A DNA stretch of 64,000 nt, from assembly GCA_018333525.1 (NCBI GenBank), contig JAGXTF010000015.1:51143-115142 (forward strand), in the 5' to 3' direction. Under the pieces are notes generated by a model. It worked only from the letters and a program-made list of their open reading frames with translations, had not been told where the DNA came from and ran no database searches. Made by a program: the position numbers and the translations under genes. This DNA comes from Bacteroidota bacterium (GTDB lineage Bacteria; Bacteroidota; Bacteroidia; NS11-12g; UBA955). The number at the start of each line of letters is the position of its first letter. Position 1 is the stretch's first letter. Below, piece after piece: positions 17,136 to 25,758 of the stretch.

Positions 17136-19598
17136 ATGAAAAAAGGAAGTATGCTTTTATTCGGCATCCTCATCACAGGAATGCTCGCAGCACAAAAAAC
17201 ACAGATTAAAGTTCGCAGTTTCAATGAATTTCCACTTCAGGAAATTGAAGTTTATTCCGGACAAAAATTACTTGGGAATTGCGATGCAAATGGATTTTTT
17301 GGAACTGACAATAATTTGGTTGTTTCCGGAATTTTATTGCAACGAAATCAAATCCATTTAAATTGGGAACTTATAGATTCCGCCGTCGCAAGAACTGCAT
17401 CCGGTATGGAATTAAAAACGTATAATATTCAAATTCTGCCCGATAAAATTGAAGAGGTTTTAGTGAGAGCCACCAGAGCCTCCGATAAAGATCCATTCGC
17501 GAGAAACGAAGTACAAAAAACCGATTTGGAAGTGCAGAATACAGGACGTGATTTGCCTGTAATGCTCCAATATCAGCCTTCCGTAATCACAACATCCGAT
17601 GCAGGAAATAGTGTGGGTTACACCGGTATTCGGGTACGTGGCAGTGACGCAAGCAGAACCAATATTACAGTAAACGGTGTCCCTATTAATGATGCTGAAA
17701 GCCAGGGAACTTTTTGGGTGAATATGCCGGATCTGGCCTCATCCGTACAAAACATACAGATTCAAAGAGGTGCCGGAAGCAGCACCAACGGAGCCGGTGC
17801 ATTTGGTGCTACTGTAAATATTCAAACTGCTACAGGATTTAAACCCTATGGCAATCTGAGCAATTCCTTTGGCAGTTATGGTACACAAAAATCCACCTTA
17901 TCTACCGGAACTGGTCTGTTACAGGGACACTGGACCATGGACATGCGCCTGTCCTCGGTAAAAAGCAATGGATATATAGACCGCGCAAATTCTAACCTTT
18001 CCAGTTATTTTGTTAGCACTGCATATTACGGCCGGAAATGGTCGTTGAAATTTCTCCATTTCTCAGGTTCTGAAAAAACATATCAGGCCTGGTGGGGAAT
18101 TCCAAGAGAAAAATTATCCGGTACAGATTCCGCTTTAAAAAACCATTATTTCAGAAACGCCGGTTTGGATTATACTTATCGCAATTATTCCGATTCTGTA
18201 AATCTGTTCCGCAGCAATTCCAGAACGTATAATTATTATACCTATGAAAATGAAACGGATAATTACAAACAGGCACATTATCATCTTTATTTTAATTACA
18301 ATTTCAATGTAAAAAACAGCTTGAATGCAACCCTTTACAGAACCAACGGGGCCGGCTATTTTGAGCAGTGGAGACCCTTGGATAAATTGAATAAATACGG
18401 CATGCAAAATGTAATTTTCGGATCCGATACTTTTGACAGATCTGATTTGATTCGGCGCAGGTGGCTGGACAACACATTAACAGGTTTTATTGGAAACTAC
18501 AGGTATTCCGGTAAAAAATTACAATTGACAGCTGGCGCGGCTTACAGCCAATATCTGGGGAATCATTTCGGAGAACTTATCTGGGCAAGACTCGCACCGG
18601 GCGCGGAATACCAGGGGCACTATTACGAAGCAACAGGGGATAAATTCGACGGAAATATTTTCGTTAAATCCAATTACTTATTAAATCCAAAAACAAACAT
18701 TTTTGTGGATTTACAATATCGAAAAGTGCACCATGAAGGTTCAGGACTGGACAACGACCGCAGACAAATTCATTTCCGTGGTGACTATGGTTTCTTTAAT
18801 CCAAAAGCAGGTATTTCCTATACAGATACAAAACTGGGAATGTTCTATTTATCTGCTGCAGTAGCGAATAAAGAACCGTCCAGAAGTGATTTTACAGACA
18901 ACCCCTATTCCAAAACTCCAAAACCGGAATCCCTGCTGGATGTAGAATTGGGCTGGAATCTCAAACGAAACAAATGGAATTCAGCCATCAATTTTTATTA
19001 CATGGCCTACCAAAATCAATTGGTGCCAACCGGTGCAGTTAACGATGTGGGCACGCCGCTTAGAACCAATGTAAAAGAGAGTTACAGAGCCGGACTGGAA
19101 CTCACGGGGGCCTATGTTTTCAGTTCCAAATTCAGTGTAAATGGAAATATTACATGTAGCCAAAATCAAATAAAATCCATTCAAATAGTTACCATGGATT
19201 ATTTCGATGGATCCACAAAAGATACCACCCTGAATCAGGTTCCAATTGCTTTTTCACCTGCAATAACTGCAGCCATTTCGCTGATTTATTCACCGGGTAA
19301 AAATTGGAGCATCTTATGGAACCATAAGTATGTAGGGAAGCAATATCTGGATAACTCAGGCGATGAAGATAAAACCATTAAGGCCTATTATTTCTCAGAA
19401 CTTTGGATCAACAAACGCTGGAATTTTAAGAATTTTTACATCGATGGAAAATTCCAGGTGCTGAATATGTTTAATACCTTGTATAACAACAACGGGTATA
19501 CATTTGAATACAAATATGCGGGTGCATTAACCCGTGAAGTATACTTATTTCCTTCTGCTCCCCGGAATTTTATGGCAGGTATAGTATTGGGATTTTAA
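17136..19598 (+). CDS. TonB-dependent outer membrane receptor under TPP riboswitch control (probable thiamine uptake)
   Basis: The 820-residue receptor has a signal peptide (MKKGSMLLFGILITGMLAAQ); ATG 17136 is preferred over 17118. After a short carboxypeptidase-D-regulatory-like region, the plug domain runs from about residue 110 to 240, with conserved elements GIRVRGSDAS, VNGVPINDAE and IQIQRGAG. A 22-strand barrel fills the rest and ends in the terminal Phe of IVLGF. The TPP riboswitch in its leader makes thiamine, or a thiamine precursor or phosphate, the likely ligand. Comparable thi-box-controlled receptors are known in Bacteroides. No inner-membrane thiamine transporter is nearby. The stop overlaps the stop of the convergent gene by 4 bp. 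Confidence 0.88.
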   Translation: MKKGSMLLFGILITGMLAAQKTQIKVRSFNEFPLQEIEVYSGQKLLGNCDANGFFGTDNNLVVSGILLQRNQIHLNWELIDSAVARTASGMELKTYNIQILPDKIEEVLVRATRASDKDPFARNEVQKTDLEVQNTGRDLPVMLQYQPSVITTSDAGNSVGYTGIRVRGSDASRTNITVNGVPINDAESQGTFWVNMPDLASSVQNIQIQRGAGSSTNGAGAFGATVNIQTATGFKPYGNLSNSFGSYGTQKSTLSTGTGLLQGHWTMDMRLSSVKSNGYIDRANSNLSSYFVSTAYYGRKWSLKFLHFSGSEKTYQAWWGIPREKLSGTDSALKNHYFRNAGLDYTYRNYSDSVNLFRSNSRTYNYYTYENETDNYKQAHYHLYFNYNFNVKNSLNATLYRTNGAGYFEQWRPLDKLNKYGMQNVIFGSDTFDRSDLIRRRWLDNTLTGFIGNYRYSGKKLQLTAGAAYSQYLGNHFGELIWARLAPGAEYQGHYYEATGDKFDGNIFVKSNYLLNPKTNIFVDLQYRKVHHEGSGLDNDRRQIHFRGDYGFFNPKAGISYTDTKLGMFYLSAAVANKEPSRSDFTDNPYSKTPKPESLLDVELGWNLKRNKWNSAINFYYMAYQNQLVPTGAVNDVGTPLRTNVKESYRAGLELTGAYVFSSKFSVNGNITCSQNQIKSIQIVTMDYFDGSTKDTTLNQVPIAFSPAITAAISLIYSPGKNWSILWNHKYVGKQYLDNSGDEDKTIKAYYFSELWINKRWNFKNFYIDGKFQVLNMFNTLYNNNGYTFEYKYAGALTREVYLFPSAPRNFMAGIVLGF

Positions 19599-20698
19599 TG
19601 CCAGATTCCCAATTGTTTTAACATAGTATCTGCCATGGGCTGGCGGATTTCCGGATTGGGGCGGTTATTCACTTCCGGATGGATTTCAACCAGCTTATTT
19701 GGATGAAGTGCTTTGCAAATACTTTCCGCAATTTCGCGTCTGAGTTCTGCATTCAAATGTTCCGTAGGGTACCATTGGTCTGTGTATTGTACACTCCGCG
19801 AATTCTTGTAATTATTGATAACGGTAGCACCCATTTTCGAATACCTGTTGGCCAGAAAATCTGCATTGTAATCCATGTATTGAATCAATCGGTTTCCGTA
19901 CAACAATTGTGCATAATCCCTGCTGGCGGGTAAAAGATGAAACAAAAGATTTACACCTTGTTTTTTGCATTTTTTAACCATCTGATCCAGATCCTGAACC
20001 CTGTCATTAGATCCGTCCAGTATAAATGCAAATTCCTTGATATAGGCATCTGCCATATGTCTCCACTTCTCCGGCCTGTCTGAATATGCAACTTTTTCCA
20101 GCCATTTTTTCACCGTACCATCCGGATTTTCAAAACCATTTTTATTTAATGCTCTGGTTCTCCAATATTGAAATTTCAGGCGCTCTCTTTCCATTGGATT
20201 TTTGTTGTCATAATAATGCATACTCAAAAATATTCTGGTGAGTAAAGGCAATCTTTGAGAATAAAACAACGCTTCCTGCTGGTTGCTGGCTTCATTTCCA
20301 CTAAACATGGCTGAAGGCCCGCAGGTTCGCATATTCAGCGTGATAACCAAAGTTCTTTTCCTGCCGTCATCGGGCAACAAATTCAGCATTTTTAAAAACA
20401 ATCCCGGATGAAAACTCTCATGCGTGATGGATGTAATTTTTTTATCAGGCAAATACATTTGCATATAATCACTGATAGAATAGGTGAAAGTATCCGTCCA
20501 GGGATTAAAGCTGGTATTGCTGCTTTCACCCATATATACAATTTCTCCGTTAGCAAAAGCTGTATCTATTTTGCCTTTTACTCTGGAGTATTTTGCCACA
20601 TCTTTTGGAAACTGATATTTGCTGTAGAAAAAATTAGCAATAAAAAACAATCCAATTGCAAATAAAAAACGCCACAATATTTTCTTTATAATGTCCAT
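19595..20698 (-). CDS. Membrane-anchored SGNH-like protein paired with MBOAT acyltransferase
   Basis: The 367-residue protein has one N-terminal membrane segment (residues 8-24) and a large extracytoplasmic domain. It contains VYMGESSN near residue 55, at the position of the SGNH block I serine, and a late WYPTEHLN motif that fits the Asp/Glu-x-x-His block of the family. It starts on the last base of the MBOAT stop codon (TGATG), so the two are translationally coupled. Known pairs of this type (AlgI with AlgJ/AlgX, DltB with DltD) pass acyl groups from a membrane MBOAT to a periplasmic SGNH acyltransferase. By analogy this protein may transfer acetyl to a surface glycan. The family call is tentative. 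Confidence 0.6.
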   Translation of the reverse strand: MDIIKKILWRFLFAIGLFFIANFFYSKYQFPKDVAKYSRVKGKIDTAFANGEIVYMGESSNTSFNPWTDTFTYSISDYMQMYLPDKKITSITHESFHPGLFLKMLNLLPDDGRKRTLVITLNMRTCGPSAMFSGNEASNQQEALFYSQRLPLLTRIFLSMHYYDNKNPMERERLKFQYWRTRALNKNGFENPDGTVKKWLEKVAYSDRPEKWRHMADAYIKEFAFILDGSNDRVQDLDQMVKKCKKQGVNLLFHLLPASRDYAQLLYGNRLIQYMDYNADFLANRYSKMGATVINNYKNSRSVQYTDQWYPTEHLNAELRREIAESICKALHPNKLVEIHPEVNNRPNPEIRQPMADTMLKQLGIWH

Positions 20699-22104
20699 CA
20701 GAATTGAAAATATACAAATGGATGATTAATTGCTCCACCCAGGAGCCATACACATAAAATCATGGCTGAATAGGCGGCCCAACGTATACTGAAATGAAAT
20801 TTTTGAAACCAGATGTCTATGCGTTCTCGCACTATAAATAAATCCAAAATGATAAATACCGCAAGCAAAATCAGAACAAAAACCGGAATATGTAGTTGTA
20901 AAGAACCGGCAGTGTCGCCCAAAAGGGAGTGAAAAACTTCGGAACTCTCGGGTATGGTGCTGCTGCGGAAATACACAAGCGTAATCATAAACAGAGAGAA
21001 TGTTTTTAATTGACGAAATCTATCCCAAACCTGATTTTTCAATTTGATCTTACTAAAAATAAATCTGTCAAACAAATACAAAACGCCCTGAGAAACACCA
21101 AATAAAATCATAGTCATATTGGCGCCATGCCATAGCCCGCTGGTAAAAAATACTATCATTACCGCAAACGCCAAAACCAACGGTCCGCGCTTATTACCGC
21201 CAAGAGGGATAAATAAATAATCGCGAAACCAGGTACTCAATGAAATATGCCAGCGATGCCAAAATTCCGGAATACTTTTGCTTACATATGGTTTGTTGAA
21301 ATTATCCATGAGTTTAATTCCGAACAACAAAGCACTTCCCTGTGCTAAAAGTGAATATCCGAAGAAATCTGCATATACCTGAAATGCAAATAAAAATGTT
21401 GCCAGCCATGTACTACCGGCTGTATAAGCTGCATTATTCTGATAATAAGTATCTACAATTTCCGCTAAGTTATCCGCAATACAGACCTTTAAAAATAGTC
21501 CGTATATCAACAAGCGGGCAGCATTGCGCAAATCCTCCCATAAGGGCTGGTATTTGGTATGCAATTGATTATACAGATGATGAAATCGTTCAATAGGACC
21601 TGCCACCAATTGCGGAAAAAAGGAAACAAAGGACATAAATCTCAGGAGGTTCTTTTCCGGAACTTGTTCTCCGCGATATACATCCATCACATAACTGATG
21701 CTTTGAAAGGTATAAAAAGAAATTCCTGCCGGTAACACATATTTGCCCAACTCAATCATCCATGCGGTGAAATTGCTGTCATACAATTTTTTGGCGATGG
21801 GAGTATCGCCCATCAAAAAGTCGAAATATTTAAACATGAACAGCATGGCAATATTGCTGCCTATGCTGAGCCATAACCAGATTAGTTTGTTTCGCTTAAC
21901 TGTAGTTTTATAGATCTGCAATCCACAACTAAAATCAATTACAGTAGTAAGCGCCATCAGACCTGTAAATTCAATTTGCCAGAAGCTGTAGAATACATAA
22001 CTGGCCAATAGCATCCAATACCAGCGAAACCGGAATGGCAAGGCAAAATAGGATAGCCAGACCAAGGGCAGGAATATCCAGTATGGGATGGAATTGAATA
22101 ACAA
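20698..22104 (-). CDS. MBOAT family O-acyltransferase (AlgI/DltB type)
   Basis: The 468-residue protein has about ten membrane segments. The MBOAT core is clear: PEFWHRWHISLSTWFRDYL, then IPLGGNKRG, and the catalytic-histidine motif LWHGANMTM. The family moves acyl groups, usually acetyl, across the inner membrane for O-acylation of polysaccharides or teichoic acids. The frame has no ATG; the first usable codon is TTG at 22104. It is preceded 7 nt upstream by TAAAATTG, close to the -7 consensus. The substrate is unknown. It forms a two-gene operon with the SGNH-like gene downstream. Confidence 0.85.
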   Translation of the reverse strand: MLFNSIPYWIFLPLVWLSYFALPFRFRWYWMLLASYVFYSFWQIEFTGLMALTTVIDFSCGLQIYKTTVKRNKLIWLWLSIGSNIAMLFMFKYFDFLMGDTPIAKKLYDSNFTAWMIELGKYVLPAGISFYTFQSISYVMDVYRGEQVPEKNLLRFMSFVSFFPQLVAGPIERFHHLYNQLHTKYQPLWEDLRNAARLLIYGLFLKVCIADNLAEIVDTYYQNNAAYTAGSTWLATFLFAFQVYADFFGYSLLAQGSALLFGIKLMDNFNKPYVSKSIPEFWHRWHISLSTWFRDYLFIPLGGNKRGPLVLAFAVMIVFFTSGLWHGANMTMILFGVSQGVLYLFDRFIFSKIKLKNQVWDRFRQLKTFSLFMITLVYFRSSTIPESSEVFHSLLGDTAGSLQLHIPVFVLILLAVFIILDLFIVRERIDIWFQKFHFSIRWAAYSAMILCVWLLGGAINHPFVYFQF

Positions 22105-22195
22105 GTGTTTGCAATTTTACTATTAAATCGGCTTTTTCCCCAAGATTGAAGGAATTTTGGGAGGGATTAAAGAAATTTTGTAAGATTGTAAAACC

Positions 22196-22888
22196 ATGGA
22201 TCAGTCCGGAAAGTTTTCGCCAAATGCAAGACTGGCAGTTGTATTGCGCCAAAAGGGCTCTTCCTGGAAAAAGTTCTTTCTGGGTTTTATAACCCACCCC
22301 GCCTATTTGATTATCCTCATTTCCAATATTTCCATATTTTTTCTTCCCGGTCTGGACCTCAGGCATAATGCCCACAGTTTCATTTATATATATCTATTTC
22401 AGAGTTTATTGATTGGACTGGTGCATATCATAAAACTCAATTTCTACCGCTTTGCTCCGGCCAGTAGAAGCACAGACTGGAAAAATCCACATGCCATATC
22501 CATATTTTTTGCAGTGCATTATGGTTTTTTTCATTTTATTTATTTTTTCTTTATTCCCCCTGAAAATTTGAATTGGAATGTTATTTTATACGGTACAGCA
22601 ATTAATGGTACGGTGATTATTTATAACAGTTTCAGGCATTACCGTCAGGAGAGCGATGGCCATTATAACGCCAATGATTTTATGTTTTTGCCATACGTAA
22701 GAATTGTTCCTATCCATATTGCCGTAATTATCGGCGGTTTTCTCAGCGCATTAACCGGAAATTTTGTAGCTGTTTTTGTGGTATTGGCCATAATAAAAAC
22801 CGCTATGGAATTGTTATTGGAATACATTCAAACCCTCGGTATTTCTTTTCAAAGCTTAAGTGAAATTTATCCAAACAAAAATGAATAA
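22196..22888 (+). CDS. DUF6498-like integral membrane protein
   Basis: The 230-residue protein has about six membrane segments. The N-terminus is basic and hydrophilic and contains KKFFLGFITHPAYLIILISN. Conserved polar positions such as HIIKLNFYR and the His-rich VHYGFFHFIYFFF helix fit the DUF6498 pattern as I remember it, but there is no functional assignment for that family. The gene's last bases overlap the ATG-containing start region of the YqgE gene, so the two are likely cotranscribed. Confidence 0.55.
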   Translation: MDQSGKFSPNARLAVVLRQKGSSWKKFFLGFITHPAYLIILISNISIFFLPGLDLRHNAHSFIYIYLFQSLLIGLVHIIKLNFYRFAPASRSTDWKNPHAISIFFAVHYGFFHFIYFFFIPPENLNWNVILYGTAINGTVIIYNSFRHYRQESDGHYNANDFMFLPYVRIVPIHIAVIIGGFLSALTGNFVAVFVVLAIIKTAMELLLEYIQTLGISFQSLSEIYPNKNE

Positions 22889-23423
22889 ACCCGGTCGCGG
22901 AAAAATATTGGTTTCAGAACCTTTCCTGGAAGATCCGAATTTTCGCAGAACGGTAATTGTTATTGTAGACCACGGCACTGAAGGCACTGTTGGCTATGTA
23001 TTGAATCACGAAACCGTGTTGCGGGTTGCAGATTTATTTGATGATTTTGAATCCGAAGAACCGGTATTTTTGGGTGGGCCGGTTGGTCAAAACAGCTTTC
23101 ATTATTTACACAATATTGAAAATCTGGAGGGCACTACCAAAATCATGAACGGTGTTTTTTGGGGTGGAGATTTTGAGCAATTACAATATTTTTTAAAAGA
23201 AGATTTGAGTGGTGAAATACAAATTCGTTTTTTTGCCGGCTACAGCGGTTGGGCCCCCGAACAATTGGGGAATGAGATTGAACTAAAATCCTGGATAGTT
23301 GCGGAGGGAATGGAAAGCGATATTTTTGGGAACCCAAATTCGCTTTGGAAAAGAATTTTAGGTAGACTTGGAGGTGAATTTGCCTGGTTGGGTAATGCAC
23401 CGGACGATGTGCATTTAAATTAA
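22881..23423 (+). CDS. YqgE/AlgH family protein
   Basis: The 180-residue product from ATG 22881 begins MNKPGRGKILVSEPFLEDPN, the canonical start of the family; the in-frame ATG 22860 adds seven atypical residues. Other hallmarks are FRRTVIVIVDH, GTVGYVLNH, VFLGGPVGQ, and the WAPEQLGNEI motif in the C-terminal half. YqgE/AlgH (DUF179) is a small cytoplasmic alpha-beta protein. It was implicated in alginate regulation in Pseudomonas, but its molecular role is unclear. It overlaps the DUF6498-like gene by 8 bp and converges with the MoxR gene. Confidence 0.88.
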   Translation: MNKPGRGKILVSEPFLEDPNFRRTVIVIVDHGTEGTVGYVLNHETVLRVADLFDDFESEEPVFLGGPVGQNSFHYLHNIENLEGTTKIMNGVFWGGDFEQLQYFLKEDLSGEIQIRFFAGYSGWAPEQLGNEIELKSWIVAEGMESDIFGNPNSLWKRILGRLGGEFAWLGNAPDDVHLN

Positions 23424-23425
23424 AT

Positions 23426-24379
23426 TCAGAGAATTTTATTTACCACATCATCATTGCTGATGCCTTCAGCTTCTGCTTTATAGTTGCGAACCAGTCTGTG
23501 TCTCAATACATCTTTGGCAACAGCCCGTACATCATCCATATCCGGAGAAAATTTACCATGAGACAATGCATGGTATTTCGCACCCAATATTAAAAACTGT
23601 CCGGCACGGGGACCAGCACCATAACTCACATAATCATTTACAAAAGGATGTGCTCCTGTAGTTCCGGGACGTGTTTTTTGCACCAGATTAACCACATATT
23701 CAAAAACATTATCGGTTACCGGAACTTTGCGAACCAATTGCTGATATTGGCGAATTTCCGGCGCACTTATCATTTTCTGTGCACTTTCTCCGGCATCTCC
23801 GGTAGTGGATTTTAATATTTGAATTTCTTCTGCAAATGCAGGATAATCCAAAATAATATTCAACATAAAGCGATCCAGTTGTGCTTCCGGAAGCGGATAT
23901 GTTCCCTCTTGTTCAATTGGGTTCTGTGTAGCCAATACAAAAAACGGATCGGGCAATTCATGGTGCACACCTGCGGTGGTTACACTGCGCTCCTGCATGG
24001 CTTCCAATAGTGCCGCCTGGGTTTTAGGAGGGGTTCTGTTAATTTCATCTGCCAAAATAATATTGGCGAAAACAGGGCCTTTTAAAAAGCGAAATTTGCG
24101 CTCTTCATCCAGTATTTCATTCCCGGTAATGTCTCCGGGCATCAGATCCGGAGTAAATTGTATTCTGGAAAAACTGAGATCCAAAGATTGGGCAACAGTG
24201 CGTACCAACAAAGTTTTTGCAAGTCCCGGCACGCCAACCAATAATGCATGTCCGTTGCAAAAAATCGCAGTTAATACAGCATCTACTACCGCATCTTGTC
24301 CAATAATTACTTTGCCTATTTCGCGCTTTAAATTGCGAATGGCCGGTTCAAAATTTTCTGCAATTTGAATGTCGTTCAT
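23426..24379 (-). CDS. MoxR-type AAA ATPase
   Basis: I take ATG 24379, which overlaps the stop of the isomerase gene (TAATG); the frame to 24415 would read further into that gene. The 317-residue protein has Walker A GVPGLAKT, Walker B IILADEINR, sensor FVLATQNPIEQEGTYPLPEAQLDRF and the C-terminal AAA lid. This is the MoxR clade of chaperone-like AAA+ ATPases. It usually works with a VWA-domain protein and DUF58 protein in envelope stress responses. Neither partner is in the window. Coupling to SurA-like chaperones suggests a role in envelope protein maturation, which is inference. Confidence 0.9.
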   Translation of the reverse strand: MNDIQIAENFEPAIRNLKREIGKVIIGQDAVVDAVLTAIFCNGHALLVGVPGLAKTLLVRTVAQSLDLSFSRIQFTPDLMPGDITGNEILDEERKFRFLKGPVFANIILADEINRTPPKTQAALLEAMQERSVTTAGVHHELPDPFFVLATQNPIEQEGTYPLPEAQLDRFMLNIILDYPAFAEEIQILKSTTGDAGESAQKMISAPEIRQYQQLVRKVPVTDNVFEYVVNLVQKTRPGTTGAHPFVNDYVSYGAGPRAGQFLILGAKYHALSHGKFSPDMDDVRAVAKDVLRHRLVRNYKAEAEGISNDDVVNKIL

Positions 24380-25734
24380 TAATTCTGATTTTCCCATTTC
24401 TTCAATTCGGGACAAGCCATAAAATCTGTATTCAGACGAATATAATTGAGCTTTTTGGTCTTTTCCACCCAGGCTTCAATAGCCTTTTGTTTTTTCATAT
24501 TTTCCGCTTCCAATTGTATTCTTCCATAATCCTGATCCAGATTTGCCTGGTGTGGTGGAATAAAATCCTTTAAATAAATAATGCGATACACCTGTCTTCC
24601 ATCCGGTGTTGCTGTTACAGCGGGTTTTGTAATATCTCCGGGCTGCATTTTTTCTACGGCCATTTTTATTTCATTCGGCAATACTTCAAAAAGTATTTTT
24701 TGACTTCCTGTTGTTTCATCTTTCAAAAACCCACAGTTTCCTTTATCTCCAAAATCTTCCCCCTGGTATTTTTTTACTGCATTACACCAATCCATCGTTT
24801 TCGATTTTAATAATTGATAAACGGAATCTGCCCTCGCCTGAGCGCGTATAAAATCGGTGGTGGTGTTCAGAGGTCGGATTAAAATATGCCTAGCAATTAC
24901 GCGTTCCCCTTTTCTTTGAATTAATTTCATGAGGTGAAAACCATAGTCGGTTTCAAATACCAAGCTAATGCTGTCTGCCTTTAATTTAAACGCCATTCTT
25001 TCAAATTCAGGAACCATGTCACCACGTCCAAATTCGGGCAACAATCCGCCATTATCTTTGGATCCCGGGTCTTCAGAATATGCTCTTGCAAGCTTTTCAA
25101 AACTCTCCCCTTTGAGAATTCTTTTTCGGATATCTTCCAGTTGATTTTTTGCAAATTCTTTAGCTATTGCGGAAATCGGTGCATCAATGATCAGCTGCGC
25201 AACAGAGACTTCAGTTGGAATAATTGGAATACTGTCTTTGGGAATGGTATCAAAAAATTGCTTCACCTCCTGTGGACTCACCTTAATATTTTCCGTGATT
25301 TTGCGTTCCATTTCCTGAATTAATAGTTGATCCCGCATCTTTGGACGTATATCCTCTTTATACTCAGAAATGGTTTTTCCCAAATACTTTTCCAACTCCG
25401 CCTGGCTGCCTGCCTGCTGTTGAAAATAGCGCAGCCGGTTTTCAATTTCCTGCTCCACCCTTTCGTCATCCAAAGGCAAACTGTCCAACTCCGCCTGATT
25501 CAGCATCATTTGTTTGATGATGAGTTTTTCGAACATGGCACAAACAAAGGCCTGTGTATCCTCTACTCCTCCGGTACGCAACAGCTGTGCTTTTTCGGTT
25601 TCCAGATCACTCCTCAGAATTATTTTTTCACCAACTACGGCAAGTATCCCATCAACATGCTGTGCCTGAGCGTAAGTCAGATTTGCGATCCAGATGACCG
25701 CACACAAAATCAGATTTTTCTTGTTCAATAACAT
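24379..25734 (-). CDS. SurA-like periplasmic peptidyl-prolyl isomerase, 451 aa
   Basis: The protein has a signal peptide (residues 1 to about 24, MLLNKKNLILCAVIWI). A SurA-like helical N-terminal chaperone domain follows (VGEKIILRSDLE and EQEIENRLRYFQQQ). Two rotamase (parvulin) blocks come next. In the first, EDPGSKDNGGLLPEFGRGD and FETDYGFHLMKL are diagnostic. The second begins at ARHILIRP and is less well conserved. SurA proteins escort unfolded outer membrane proteins through the periplasm. The downstream MoxR gene starts inside its stop codon, and a second isomerase lies 24 bp upstream, so the three are one operon. Confidence 0.88.
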   Translation of the reverse strand: MLLNKKNLILCAVIWIANLTYAQAQHVDGILAVVGEKIILRSDLETEKAQLLRTGGVEDTQAFVCAMFEKLIIKQMMLNQAELDSLPLDDERVEQEIENRLRYFQQQAGSQAELEKYLGKTISEYKEDIRPKMRDQLLIQEMERKITENIKVSPQEVKQFFDTIPKDSIPIIPTEVSVAQLIIDAPISAIAKEFAKNQLEDIRKRILKGESFEKLARAYSEDPGSKDNGGLLPEFGRGDMVPEFERMAFKLKADSISLVFETDYGFHLMKLIQRKGERVIARHILIRPLNTTTDFIRAQARADSVYQLLKSKTMDWCNAVKKYQGEDFGDKGNCGFLKDETTGSQKILFEVLPNEIKMAVEKMQPGDITKPAVTATPDGRQVYRIIYLKDFIPPHQANLDQDYGRIQLEAENMKKQKAIEAWVEKTKKLNYIRLNTDFMACPELKKWENQN

Positions 25735-25758
25735 TAATACTAAATCGCTCCTAAAATG

